DNA from: Pseudocercospora fijiensis CIRAD86
Taxonomy: Eukaryota > Ascomycota > Dothideomycetes > Mycosphaerellales > Mycosphaerellaceae
DNA length: 64,000 bases
Assembly (NCBI RefSeq): GCF_000340215.1
Contig: NW_006921534.1
Span: 2,995,057 to 3,059,056 of the forward strand
Reading direction: 5' to 3'
In this document: positions 44,374-55,105 of the stretch, one piece after another
Numbering within the stretch: position 1 is the stretch's first letter
Layout: the number at the start of each line of letters is the position of its first letter
Made by a program: the position numbers and the translations under genes
Notes under the pieces: generated by a model
What the model saw: the letters and a program-made list of their open reading frames with translations, nothing else
What the model was told of the DNA's origin: nothing
Database searches by the model: none

Positions 44374-45493
44374 CTTTGCATGAGTTGGTGGATGACTTTC
44401 GGTATTGACGATGATCGCTAGGCCGACAGGGACGTGATAGTAAAGGCCCAGGCCCTGATTGCAATCACCGTCCGAATGGTCGCCATCACTGGCTTTGTGG
44501 AAGGTCGCGATGATGACGGCATGAACGCGCTAGCACCTGCTGTGGCTGACACGTGGTATGCACGAGCCAGTTGCAAAAATAGTAATTGACATGTGCTTCG
44601 CATGTAGAGAGTACATGTAATTCAATATGGATGAACACGCTCGCGGGTAGAGTTGTAGGCCTACTTATATAGTGTAGGCGCGGGCTCTACAAGTCTCGAA
44701 TTCCGGCTGCGCTGCCCCAAAGCAACAGCCGTTGGGTCGGTGTCAACCTTTGCTTCGTCTCTGGGGCGGTGAACGGCATTGGCGAGTTCATGTCTTATTG
44801 CCTCTCGCTATTCCGATCCCCGGTCCAAGGTCTCGTATCGTGCTCCGCGTCTTGCACCAGGAGAAAGCAGGAAGATCAGTGTCCGCAAGCAGGCAAGCTT
44901 CCTATCGCCTTACAGTGCATCGCCTGCCATGAAGTGGTCTTTGGAAAATAAGTAGAGCCGTTCCTTTGGCAACCGATGCATAGGGACCGTTGTGGTCGTC
45001 GCTGCCGATGTGAGAGATGACGATGTTTTTTGGTTGCATCCCCGCGATGTGATGATATTCATCCAGAACGCTGAATCGCGGTCTGTGTGCAAGGTGAGCA
45101 CGAAAGACAAGATGAGGACGGAGCCGCAGTGAGCGAGAATGCTATTTCATAGATCTCTAAGAGCGGCGATTGTATTTGTGGCACTTCTTTCGAGCCTGTT
45201 GTGCGCCATCTGAAGTGGGCCTCAGTATTTCCCCATACCGGAAGCCTTCTCCACTGTCCACTGTGCATTCTGCTGCTGTTTTCTTCTGCCCAAGTTGTCT
45301 GCGTCAGTACATACCGCAATGTTGGCAGTGACTGAGGCCCTATGAGCCCGAAAGGCGTGGCTATGCTTTTCGAAAAAGCCTCTTTATTCGGCGGTCCCGC
45401 CCAACAGGCCATTTCCACTGCCTCTGGCATCTGTGTCGCCTTATATCCCACTGCATGAAGCCTCCCTTGACTGCAGTCAGGAGCCACAGCTCT
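44374..45493. other. Intergenic region
   Basis: About 1.1 kb upstream of the ATPase and downstream of COA1. ORFs present (for example 45,059-45,487 minus) are low-complexity and overlap the COA1 3' exon. No gene, tRNA or repeat was recognised. Confidence 0.45.
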
Positions 45494-46154
45494 TCAAGCA
45501 GCGACTTCTCCAAGCTCTTCCTTGAATGGATCTTCACCTTCGCCAGGCAGCAAAGATATCTTCTCGCCATCTTCCAGTTGCAAGCTCCACTCAAGTGTCT
45601 CGAACTGCATCGCAAATCAGCATACTCCCGTCTTCCACACTTTTCTCTACCATAAAAGGACTCACCAAACCCATCCTCGTCTTCCTCTCGCTCTTAAATC
45701 TCATCAATCCCTTTCTCTTCGTCCCTTTGACCCAAAAGCTAATATCAATCCTTCCATGTAACTGATTCAGCTCTCCCGAAATCCAAGGTATCTGGCTAGC
45801 GAAGTAGATTTCATCACCCAGAATCTCCCGCGCCTGAGCATTCGTTCTCAAACTGTACAACGTAGACTTTACGACCGAGCTAGAAGTTTTCTGATAGTTG
45901 AAAATGGCTAGCGACGAGCCGGTGACGACGAGTGCGAAGACCGGAAGCGTTTTTATCCAGATGTTGATGCCAGTCGAGATGCTCGGGAGTGCGCGATCGG
46001 CGCGGCGCTCAAGCAAAGGTCCAGAGCCAGGTTTCGGCGCGGCAATGAGGGTGCGACGGCAAGGTGTATTGCGAACTTTGGGTGTCGCCCGCAAAAGGCG
46101 AAGACTCGGCCGTATGATCATGATGGGAGATGTTGTGATTGTGGTGAAAGTCAA
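45494..46154 (-). CDS. COA1: Cytochrome c oxidase assembly factor Coa1-like protein
   Basis: Exons 46,154-45,666 and 45,604-45,494; the intron is 61 bp (GTGAGT...GCAG). The product is 199 residues. The N-terminus is basic and Ser/Thr-rich, like a mitochondrial presequence (RPSLRLLRATPKVRNTPCRR). One membrane span lies at about 67-87 (LPVFALVVTGSSLAIFNY). The Coa1/TIM21-like fold follows: ILGDEIYFASQIPWISGELN and GRIDISFWVKGTKRKGLM. Coa1 acts in the inner membrane in early Cox1 maturation. The spliced C-terminus FETLEWSLQLEDG fits the family better than the unspliced read-through. The start could instead be ATG 46,121. Confidence 0.78.
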
Positions 46155-46733
46155 TGGTCAGTTTGATGATGCTTCGAGAGGTACTCGCGCCAAGCCCAGG
46201 TCTTGGGCCCTCCAAGATCGACAACAATCGGTCGAGCAGAAGAGGCTGAACGGTTTGAATGAATGTGAAAGTGTCAAGGAAAGGCATTTGAAAAAAAAAA
46301 TGACATCGTGTTGACTTTTGCTGTCTTCGTTATACATACATCTAATTCACCAAGGCGCGCTATCTAGCTGCTGCCGTCCAAAACTCCGTCGCTAAATCGC
46401 TCAGAGGGTATAACAAAAGATCCAACGCGCTCTCAACCGCTATGAGCTATATCTACCCGGTCTTCGGGACCAGTTCTGTACAAGTAGTATTTCTTCGCGA
46501 GCCCGTCTCGCGTTCCGTCAGCTTCACGCCACCGACGCCTTGCTCGCCTCGCAGAGCAATGCAGATTCGCTTTTGGAATGAACTGTACAAACAATCTCGA
46601 GTATGAGATTTGAAGGCACACGTCATACGTGAGCCGTTTGTGGATGTCAGAAAGCATCGCGATGATCAGAAGCAGTGGGATTCATGCTTGAAGCCTGCCG
46701 ATGTAGATCAAGGGACATTGCGGTATTTTGACA
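46155..46733. other. Intergenic region
   Basis: Promoter side of COA1 and 3' side of the next gene, both on the minus strand. It includes an A-run near 46,291-46,300. No gene was recognised. Confidence 0.45.
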
Positions 46734-47222
46734 TCAGCCGATCATGTCGACTATTTCCTCGCCATCGATAATGAGCACGCCGGACTCGTTGGTAGATACT
46801 GATATAGGAGTCTGAAGCCGCCGCAAGTCATCACGGACCTGGTAGAGGTAGGAGCGTGATGCGTTGCATCGCAAATGGAGATGCATCTCAAGCACTTTGT
46901 GCTCGAATGGATGATCCTCGTAAAGGGTAGGTGCAGCTTTCCAGTCGAGGTGAACGTCTTCGAAGACGAAAGACTTGATCCGCCGCCTGGCGCATCGCTG
47001 TCTCTCGAGATGAAATGCATCCTGAGGCGGTGTGACATCCGGCATCAGCAGTCGTTGAACGGATCGTATCGACTGGGATGACTTTGTCGTAGAAGTGAGT
47101 TTGCTATCAGTAAAATGTGGCGAGGCGGACGACTTGACCAGGAAATAACCAGGATCGGATTGACTTGTGAGAAGTGGCGACGTTGAGGGAGAGGTGTTGA
47201 TTGAGGACGACTTCGAACTCAT
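46734..47222 (-). CDS. Hypothetical protein, about 162 aa
   Basis: A minus-strand ORF. The first in-frame ATG is 47,222 (MSSKSSSINTSPSTS); the frame is open further upstream to 47,258 without an ATG, so an upstream exon is possible. The N-terminus is Ser/Thr-rich and disordered. The C-terminal half looks folded (RRIKSFVFEDVHLDWKA, EHKVLEMHLHLRCNASRS, YLYQVRDDLRRL). It ends in EEIVDMIG. The family is not recognised. The last 15 bases repeat at the end of the next gene. Confidence 0.45.
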   Translation of the reverse strand: MSSKSSSINTSPSTSPLLTSQSDPGYFLVKSSASPHFTDSKLTSTTKSSQSIRSVQRLLMPDVTPPQDAFHLERQRCARRRIKSFVFEDVHLDWKAAPTLYEDHPFEHKVLEMHLHLRCNASRSYLYQVRDDLRRLQTPISVSTNESGVLIIDGEEIVDMIG

Positions 47223-47467
47223 GCCAGTCAATTCGTACGGAACGCCGACCAGTGTCAAATGTGTTCATGGTACGAAGAGGAAGGAGGAGCGTCGGTACTC
47301 CTCTTTGATAATGCAAAGCTTGGCTTGAAGGTAAGTGTGACTCCAAGGCGGGGGCGGACAGTGCCAAGCGGCTTGCTTGTAAACCGTAAACCGAAAGCAC
47401 CGACGAGCTGCGGCGTCTATCATGTGATGATGGCTTCTGCATGTGATGCCGCAGACCGATGCACAAA

Positions 47468-47947
47468 TCAGCCGATCATGTCAATGTCAATCGAGCGGTG
47501 GTCTTCGTCTGATGAAAAGCTGTTCAATTGTCGCAGTTTCCGTTCGTAGTCTGAGACACGTTTTCGTGCAACTTCGTCTGCAGACATAGACATGTCGACT
47601 TCATCCTGATAGAAGACGGGAAAGCTTGCCCAATCGCGACAGCCCTTTGATGCTTTCATTGAGCTTACGATATCGCCATATATCTTTGGATGGCTCATGC
47701 GTAGACATCTGCTGGAGCGCGGTTCCCCAGCCGGTATGGGCATCATCATGGCCTCGATTTTGGGGTCGGATGCTCGTTTACAGGGCGGTAGTTTCGAGAT
47801 GCTCGAGTTGGAAGCCGTGCTGCATCGGGAAGCGTTCGATTGGTTGCTACCCTGTCGCGATATCCTTTTCTTCCTTGGCGCTCTGGGAGGCTGTTCTTGG
47901 TGCAGAGGTATGCTCGCGGATGGCCGCGAGAAGCACGGAAGGCGCAT
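47468..47947 (-). CDS. Hypothetical protein, 159 aa
   Basis: Starts at ATG 47,947 and ends in SIDIDMIG. The N-terminal 70 residues are basic and Ser-rich (RAPRKKRISRQGSNQSNASR), likely disordered. The C-terminus is acidic (FPVFYQDEVDMSMSADEVAR, SDYERKLRQLNSFSSDEDHR). No known domain. It lies upstream of, and on the same strand as, the 46,734 gene; both end with the same 15 bases (gacatgatcggctga). Confidence 0.5.
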   Translation of the reverse strand: MRLPCFSRPSASIPLHQEQPPRAPRKKRISRQGSNQSNASRCSTASNSSISKLPPCKRASDPKIEAMMMPIPAGEPRSSRCLRMSHPKIYGDIVSSMKASKGCRDWASFPVFYQDEVDMSMSADEVARKRVSDYERKLRQLNSFSSDEDHRSIDIDMIG

Positions 47948-49482
47948 GTCGGCGCGCTGGGTTGGGGCACAGGTCGAGAGAGACGTGAGAGTGCAAAGCC
48001 GGGTGTATTCAAGAGCGATGGTAGCGCTTGTTGGGAGGTAAATGCTGTGCGGCCGTTATTGGCCAAGGCTGCCCGCTTTAGGAAGTGCGCACGGTCGGAG
48101 GGTGTTGATAGTTCGAGAAGGCTATGCTATGCGGCCAAGTTGCTTGTGACTGTTGGGTGCTCGTCCACAGATGGTCTTGGTGCGCGAGTCCATAGCTACA
48201 GTTGCGGAGGCATTATTATTGGGAAGGGCGAGACGTAGGTGTTGAGGGCAAGGCAGGTGGAGGGACGGGCTAGTTATTGGAGTTGCCTCTGGCTGGCGAG
48301 AGGAGCGGCGGGCCCGGGCAGACATGAACGAGCTTTGAGTTTCATCGCCGGCAATCGGCACGCTTGGCTGGTCCAAAAGAAGTGCACTACACTGGCGGCA
48401 GTCTGGCGCCCAGCAATCTAATTTGCCCGGATCGCCGCCTTGGGCTCTCTGTTCACTTGCTAAGCATTGATGCCATTCTCTTTGTCTTGGAATGCGTCTT
48501 GGCCACAAGAACAATGCCGGCCTTCTCGCCAAGTCCGACTGCTTGATCTGGAGCCGCGCAATGAACATCTTGTAGCCTTTTGTCGCTCTTGCTGACCAGC
48601 GATACTACTGTCAGAAGATGGTTGGACATAAGTCGACAGTAATGACATGCTTGCAGTGACGCCGGCCAACCCGCCGGTGGACGGTGGACGGTGGACCCCT
48701 TGACAGGCTGGTCGGCATTGCGACAGAGCTTCGTGCACGAGGCCGACAGACTGCAGGTGCAGCCCTGATGAGCGCTACGTCGGCCTGCACCGGCTATTTT
48801 GGCTGGCCGCTAGCACAAGCATCGCACGTCTCGAGTCGCAGCACGCAAGTGGCTTCTCCAGACGCCCTGCAGGCTGCTGCAAGGTGCAAGCATCTGCGGC
48901 CACGGGAGTAGTTCATCATCCGCATGTTTACACCAGACTCCAGTACTCCGTATGTTGTTATTACCGTATACACCAACACGTTTCGCTGTCCTCCGTAAAC
49001 CGCCACTGGAGGACTTGGAAGTTTGCTGCAACGATCCGTCATCATCTTATTGGTCCGTTTTTTCGGCCGCGAAGAAGCGCATGACACCAATGTGCCGTCC
49101 TTTCCATCAAAGATCGGAAAATGACGTTTACCGAAGCAACCTCATCCCACAAAGGATCAATGTGCCCCAACCATATGGAGCCGCGATTCCGACTTTGCAG
49201 ACACCGGCATTCATGCAATGAGAGATGCCGTCACCCGTGCACGCTGTCCTGCAATAATGCCGCGAAGACTCTGCTTTGTTGTCACGCGCAGGATACGGTG
49301 GATAATTACAGATATGCAGTGCCTGGCAATGTATCTATTCCCCTGTCGTGCGTGTCTGAGCCTTGCCGCGGTTCCTTGCCCGCTCCAGCATTCACCGGTC
49401 AGCCTTTCTTCTAATTGTGCACCTGATTTCCTCACCGTCAGCCGTCGCGCGCATATCAGAATGGCGGTGCCAATGGATAGGC
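47948..49482. other. Intergenic region of 1.5 kb
   Basis: Contains many short ORFs in all frames, none with recognisable motifs. A short ggtggac tandem lies near 48,675-48,695. No tRNA was identified by eye. It is upstream of the 47,468 gene and downstream of EFM6. Confidence 0.4.
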
Positions 49483-50278
49483 CTACAGGAATATATTGTC
49501 CTTCGCATAATTGGGCTGGTCAGGATCATCCTCAACGTCTGCAACCACGAACATCTTCTTCACCGCTTTGAGGAAGTGCATGTCTGCTCTGCGTCTGCGT
49601 TTGAAGCAGAAGTAGCACACGGTGTTTGGGCCTATCAGATCTTGCAGGGTCTTTTGCAGGAGAGGGAAGGCCGGTTCGTAATATACGCAATCGGCTGCCA
49701 GTAAAACGTCTGGGTGCTCTGGTATGCCTTCTGGTCGTGCATTTCCCCAATCGTATACTGATGCGCTCACCTTACTTTGGAGCGTGTTGAGCGATATATT
49801 TCTCTGCATGAGAGGAAGCATTGATTGCATATCCGTGATGTGCAGTACACTGCTTCGACCGCATCCCATGGCAATGGCCAATCTATTGCCGTCAACGAAT
49901 GCGGCCACTAATAACAGGAGAATGATAATCATACCCAGTCAACCCACCTCCAGCTCCAATCTCGACTCTACAAGTGATGAGGCGTTAGTTGCAGTAATAA
50001 TAGGAACTCATCCCCATTGAGCGACTTCTCACGCACATGGAGGCATTCTGTAGGTCGCTTCGTTTCCGCCGTAGCAGGTACCTTGTTAGGATCATTCCAG
50101 CAGGCCAAGCCTGTCCTCCATTCCCGTCAGCGAGGTCTTCGTGGAGTAGCAATGGCGGCGTCAGCAGACCGCCAAAGTCCACTGTTTTCGTGCTTGCAGC
50201 TTTGTGCGATGGGCTTTGCACGAGGTCTTCCGACAGCACGAATGCTCCGGCATCAGACTCGCTGTCGGACCACGGCAT
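49483..50278 (-). CDS. EFM6: Protein-lysine N-methyltransferase, EFM6/METTL21-like
   Basis: Exons 50,278-50,037, 49,967-49,935 (33 bp) and 49,882-49,483; introns of 69 and 52 bp. The product is 224 residues. Splicing assembles SAM-binding motif I, VEIGAGGGLTG (82-92), across exons 1-3. Next come LHITDM (acidic loop), YDWG, DVLLAADCVYYEPAFPLL (motif with D and Y typical of family-16 methyltransferases) and YFCFKRRRRAD. These match the fungal Efm6 group, which methylates a lysine of translation elongation factor 1A in the cytosol. Chosen start: MPWSDSESDAGAFVL. The frame is open further upstream, but that part looks non-coding. Confidence 0.85.
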
Positions 50279-51598
50279 TATTATTGCTCTTGCAATTTTG
50301 AAGATGTGTCGTTCAAGCGGCTCAGGGCCGTGCTCATTTCTCGAAGATGGATCGACGAAGGTTTGCTCTGCTTTGCAACGTGCTTGGCCATGTGCTTGGC
50401 ATGGTTCTTGGTAGTCTTGGTGGCCTTGTCGTTGCAAAGAAACACAACAAGCACAGGCCTGCAGCAGAATGGTAGTAGTGCCCTAACCCTAACCGTAGGA
50501 GGCAAGTACAATCACCGCAGTACCCGCCAGTGGTTGGGTGTCACAAATTAGTTCTATCACCAACAGGCCAACAGGTCGAAGGAACGGGACAAGGCCACCA
50601 CGACTTATGCGCCTGAGTGGCGTAGCGTGGCGTGGCATACATCCACGCCTCGCACTTCCCTTTCCACAAATCAGAAAATCGCGCATCTAATCATCAGCGT
50701 CGGTATCGCATCGCATCGCATCGCACCGAATCGAATCGAATCGCTTCATCCTGATCGCTTGCATGGAGGGCGTGTCCCTCTGCGAACTGGCCTGCTTGTG
50801 AACATGCCACGACACGGTGAACGACAGCACACAGCATCCTTGGCTCATCATCCATTGTATGTACAGACCACTGCATGATGTAGACTTCGCTACGCCGGGT
50901 ACAGCATTCCGACAAGGTAACGATGAGTGGAAGCCTTCAAAGCACGAACACATGGGGACCATGACGTGAAGACACAGAACAATTGCGGGCCTGCAGTTGC
51001 CTATACATACACCACGATCCTCTGGCTTGAAATTCTCCGTCCACAGCTCTGAGAGGTCCAGAGAGGCGGGAAGGTACATGGTGTACGGCACCTGCATCTA
51101 CCGACTGCTCCATATGCCAAGCTCTTCTCCGCGCAGCTGCCCGAGCATCACTGTCGATGTGTGAGCGCTCGTCTCACAACTCCACTGAATGCGGTCCAGC
51201 GAGATCACAATAATGTGATGAGAGTCACGGCGAATACAAGGCAACCCGCTCTCGCAGCAAGGCTAAGTCATTCCTATCCTATTTCACAGCAGCTAGAAGG
51301 ATTGGTAGCATCAGTGCATATCCCTTGCTTCGCAGAACAAGACATTCCCTTTTCCATTCTTTCAAAGCCACACCCAGCAAGGGCTCCAGAATTGAGCATG
51401 GCCACTTTACGCGTGGAGCGCGCGAAAGAGCGCGCTGATTCTGCATTTCCTTTCCATAATCTGAGCACGCCATCTTACGCCCTTGACAAAACTTCCCAGC
51501 ACGATCGACAGCGATGAGACGAGACGAGACGAATTGAATAACTCGGTCCAATGCCATCCACCACTTCCACCTGCTTCGCGCCTTGACACACAGCGATA
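50279..51598. promoter_or_regulatory. Divergent intergenic region between EFM6 and AXL2-like gene
   Basis: 1.3 kb between divergent starts, so it should hold both promoters. It includes ccctaaccctaacc at 50,481-50,494 (telomere-like, telobox-type) and a pentanucleotide microsatellite at 50,703-50,743. No ORF in it is convincing. Confidence 0.4.
50703..50743. repeat. Pentanucleotide microsatellite (atcgc)n / (aatcg)n
   Basis: About four atcgc units followed by three aatcg units in the EFM6-AXL2 intergenic region. Confidence 0.85.
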
Positions 51599-54500
51599 AT
51601 GGCAGTCAGAGCTGCGCAGATACTCGCAAGGGTGTCATGCACCTTATGCGCCTTGTTCGAGATTGCTGCAGCAATACCGAATGTTGCTTTCCCTTTCAAC
51701 TCCCAGGTACCGACAGTCGCACGCATAAATCAACCATACACTTTTCAAATCTCTGCGTCCACTTTTGCGCCTGACGCCGCCAATTATGTCTACAGTCTTG
51801 CTGGTCAGCCAGCATGGCTCACGATCAACAGCGCAACGAGAACTTTGACGGGCACACCTGGCACTGGAGACGCTGGTTCCAAAACCTTCAACCTTTTGGC
51901 AGGCGACAGTAGTGGTGCGGCCACAATGGAATGCACACTTGTGGTGTCCGTAGACCCTGCACCGCAACTTACTGGAGATGTTAGCAGGCAACTCGCAGAG
52001 TCTGCAAACCTCTCGAGTAGCGAGCCGCCGGTGGTGACACTCGTGCCATCCACAGCATTCAATTTCGATTTCACTCAGGAGTCTTTCATCGACATCATTC
52101 AGCGCAGGCTTTACTATTACGCGACTCTATCTGATCATACACCTCTGCCTTCGTGGCTGAAGTTCGATAGCGAACGGCTCACGTTTTCCGGCATTGCACC
52201 AGACTTGAGTGCCTTTCCACAATCGTGGGACATCAATTTGATCGCTTCTGATGTGGCTGGATTTTCAGGAACGTATGCCTCCTTCACTATTGCGATAGGT
52301 ACGCAACAGCTGGTGTTTGTACCAGAAGAGCAGGAAGTCAATATAACCGCCGGCGACAAGGTCAACATCACAGTGCTTCAGAATGAGTTGTTCAGCAGCA
52401 ATGTCAACATCAGCCCAGCGGATCTGAAAGATGCGGAAGCTGAAATACCTGCCTGGCTGCATTTTAACGCTTCCACGCTGGCCATCACTGGAACAGCACC
52501 GGTGGACTTTTCAAGCGCAAATATCAGCGTCACAGCCACGGACAAGCAGGGAAACATGGCAACTGCGATCATCAATTTGACAGCAGGCAATGCCTCTCTT
52601 TTCGAGGGTCAGATTGGCACTCTTTCCGCTGCAGCAGGGGAATCGTTCACCTACCACTTCGACGACTCTCTGTTCAGCCGGGACGATCTCGAGCTCGCAG
52701 TTTCGTTGCCAGCTTCGGCCGACTGGTTGAAGTATAACAAAGATACCCGAGCTCTCGAGGGTGATGTGCCTTCAAGTACGCAAGCTTCCACCATCAAGGT
52801 AACATTGACGGCGAAGCTGCCTGACGATAAAGAAAGCCAAACACAGACTTTCACCATTGATGTCAAGGCCGTCTCTGTGACTACGAGCACAGCTTCGAAT
52901 CCAACACAAACGAGTTCGTCTACTGCGATGCCTACATCCAAGCTTGCTTCTGAAGCTCGTCCTAGGCGTGGCTTAAGCGGCGGCGTCATTGCAGCAATCG
53001 TTATCCTGACTGTGGCAGCATCTGCTTTGCTACTTTTTGCAATCATGTGGTGCGTACGTCGAAGACGTCGGAATATTTCCTATGTCAGCCGGTCACCAAG
53101 GCCATCTAAGGAAACTATTTCACGCCCGATACCACCTCCCTCGGACAGCGCTATTGAGGTTCCAATAGATACACATCGCGATGTCGAAAAGGGCCATGGT
53201 GCAAGCGAGGATGTTCCACCTTCAGTGCCTCCGAAGGAGAATGATCCGCCGCCACAAATCACTTTGAACTTTGCCCCGAATCCCGCGAGACCAAAGTCGA
53301 GATGGCTCAAAAGAATCTCGCGGGTAAGCCAAGCTTCAAGCCTAGGAGTTGGCGAAGATGCAATCAGGGCGGACCAGAACATACCTGAATGGGGACACGC
53401 CAGTGTCGCGCTACACACACCGCATGATAGCTTTTCTGTGCCTGCAGAATTGGCGCGAGTCTCTAGGCAATCTAGCCAAGGTAGCCCCTCCAAGAAGAGA
53501 AGTGTGAGTCCTCTCAAGAGGCTGAGTCTTGGTCTCGGTATACACAGCGGCGGCGTAGCTCGTCATTCTTCCAGACGAACGACAGGCAAACATGGTCGTG
53601 CAAGAAGCAGTTTCGGTGCGCTGTCAACAACGCGGGAAGCTAGTAGCATGGTCTCTTTGGGCACTTGTGGCACGAGTGTTCTAGGCCAAGAGACAAGACC
53701 ATCCGACTTTCCTCAGCCACCACAATCACTTCATTCGGCGAGTCATTCGGTCCCAACCCTGGGGACGATGACGGCTCTGTCAGCGAATCCTAATAGAAAA
53801 AGCATCCGCCTCGTAGCACGGAGCGACAGCATCAAAGACGACAGACCCATAGATCTGAAACGGCAAAGTTTCATTCGAAATCGAGCAAGCACGAACATCC
53901 AGTCGCCTCTGTTCACTCACGGGAGTCGCGCCAGCTCGAACAACACGCGTCAGACAGGTGAAGTCTCGGCAAAGAACAGCACAGCTGGGTCGGCAAGACG
54001 AGGGAGGAGAGGGAAGAGCATGCTCACAATGTACTCTGAGTCGTCTTCGGTAGAGCCGCAGCATCATCATCTGGACTCACCTCATCGAGACTCCAGACGT
54101 TTCAGTCAGAAGATAAGGACTGCGTTCCGGCCGAACTTCCCACGCGCAGTGACCAAGTCTACACTTTACGATGAGGCTGGGGGAGCGAGTCGTGCGAGTA
54201 GAGCGATTACAGACTCGTCCGGAGACTGGACCAGTGACAGCTTGAACAGCCAAGACTGGATTACCGAGCTGTCCAAACCGCGACAGGAGCGAACGTTTGT
54301 GCTGCCAGGAGAAGCCTCTCCGACGCCGCCACCGCCTTCTGCACCTCCCACGTCGAGACAGCAGTCTAGACAGGCCACGCCAGATGTTGAAGGTGCAGCC
54401 GTACCAAATAGCGCAGCGGAAAGGCTGAAGCAACGCGCGCTGAAGAAGCAATTACGCGAGCGCTCATCTTCACCGCTGAGTCAAAATGTCCAAGTCATCA

Positions 54501-54841
54501 ATCGATCTTCGCCCTCAGTAATAAGGAAGATGCCGAGCACTCGACGTAATCGGCTCAGCGAGCCACTGTCTTTGGTCAGCGCTGATAGCATGCATAAAGG
54601 CAGACCTCGAATGGGCAATGCTCGACGACCAGTGAGTGTAGAAGAAGTGCAGAGGCTGAGTAGCATGCGAGCCGAGCATGACGCTGCCACTACAGCTGGC
54701 AGCGAGCGAGATCCGTGCTGGTTGACCGAGGAAAGCGATGGTGAGGATATTAGAGGTGCTGGACTGATTCCGCCCCTTGGTGGAAGTGCAAGCAAAGGCA
54801 ATACCATGAGAAGTGATCTGAGCGGTCCGGCATTTCTGTAA
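51599..54841 (+). CDS. AXL2: Axl2-like transmembrane protein with dystroglycan-type cadherin-like domains
   Basis: A single exon of 1080 residues from ATG 51,599. The signal peptide is about 1-25. The ectodomain (about 26-440) has repeated cadherin-like units; each ends in a PAWL/PSWL/SADWL motif followed by LTGTPGTGD, FSGIAP, ITGTAP or LEGDVP. A TM helix lies at about 461-484 (GGVIAAIVILTVAASALLLF), then RRRRR. The cytoplasmic tail (about 595 aa) is Ser/Pro/Arg-rich and disordered, with likely phosphorylation sites. The layout matches yeast Axl2/Bud10 and filamentous homologues, membrane landmarks for septin and polarity sites. In filamentous fungi it acts in conidiation/phialide septation (established knowledge). 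The tail is longer than in yeast. Confidence 0.85.
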   Translation: MAVRAAQILARVSCTLCALFEIAAAIPNVAFPFNSQVPTVARINQPYTFQISASTFAPDAANYVYSLAGQPAWLTINSATRTLTGTPGTGDAGSKTFNLLAGDSSGAATMECTLVVSVDPAPQLTGDVSRQLAESANLSSSEPPVVTLVPSTAFNFDFTQESFIDIIQRRLYYYATLSDHTPLPSWLKFDSERLTFSGIAPDLSAFPQSWDINLIASDVAGFSGTYASFTIAIGTQQLVFVPEEQEVNITAGDKVNITVLQNELFSSNVNISPADLKDAEAEIPAWLHFNASTLAITGTAPVDFSSANISVTATDKQGNMATAIINLTAGNASLFEGQIGTLSAAAGESFTYHFDDSLFSRDDLELAVSLPASADWLKYNKDTRALEGDVPSSTQASTIKVTLTAKLPDDKESQTQTFTIDVKAVSVTTSTASNPTQTSSSTAMPTSKLASEARPRRGLSGGVIAAIVILTVAASALLLFAIMWCVRRRRRNISYVSRSPRPSKETISRPIPPPSDSAIEVPIDTHRDVEKGHGASEDVPPSVPPKENDPPPQITLNFAPNPARPKSRWLKRISRVSQASSLGVGEDAIRADQNIPEWGHASVALHTPHDSFSVPAELARVSRQSSQGSPSKKRSVSPLKRLSLGLGIHSGGVARHSSRRTTGKHGRARSSFGALSTTREASSMVSLGTCGTSVLGQETRPSDFPQPPQSLHSASHSVPTLGTMTALSANPNRKSIRLVARSDSIKDDRPIDLKRQSFIRNRASTNIQSPLFTHGSRASSNNTRQTGEVSAKNSTAGSARRGRRGKSMLTMYSESSSVEPQHHHLDSPHRDSRRFSQKIRTAFRPNFPRAVTKSTLYDEAGGASRASRAITDSSGDWTSDSLNSQDWITELSKPRQERTFVLPGEASPTPPPPSAPPTSRQQSRQATPDVEGAAVPNSAAERLKQRALKKQLRERSSSPLSQNVQVINRSSPSVIRKMPSTRRNRLSEPLSLVSADSMHKGRPRMGNARRPVSVEEVQRLSSMRAEHDAATTAGSERDPCWLTEESDGEDIRGAGLIPPLGGSASKGNTMRSDLSGPAFL

Positions 54842-55065
54842 TGTAATGAGATCGACGAGAAATCCAAAGAAAATGAAGTCCAATCTTGTCACCTTACGTC
54901 CATGAAACACGGGAGCTATGACCACCTGTCCCTCTCGGCAAGCCGAACCTAAACACCTTTCTTTCACATGTGACGCACCTTCACCTTGACCTTACCTTCC
55001 AACTTTCTCTTTGAGTATCAACACACAACAAACCCTCACGATGCCCATTTCCCCCCCTCTCCCAT

Positions 55066-55084
55066 AACACACACACACACACAC
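55066..55084. repeat. (CA)n microsatellite
   Basis: About nine CA units directly upstream of the ATG at 55,106, in the presumed 5' UTR, preceded by a C/T-rich tract. Confidence 0.9.
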
Positions 55085-55105
55085 CACCTACCAAAAGAAA
55101 AAAGG

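Noticed and set aside
45059..45487. 142-codon minus ORF downstream of COA1
   Set aside because: Out of frame with COA1 and made of COA1 3' sequence plus intergenic DNA; no domain.
47223..47466. Upstream extension or alternative ORF (47,107-47,466 minus) of the 46,734 gene
   Set aside because: The alternative frame overlaps the better-supported ORF and shows no protein-like features; an upstream exon is possible but unsupported.
48122..48568. 148-codon minus ORF
   Set aside because: Arg/Pro/Ser-biased composition, no motif, many competing ORFs in the same interval; likely chance.
50687..51097. 136-codon minus ORF in the EFM6-AXL2 gap
   Set aside because: It runs through the pentanucleotide microsatellite (repeated RCDAM) and has no domain.
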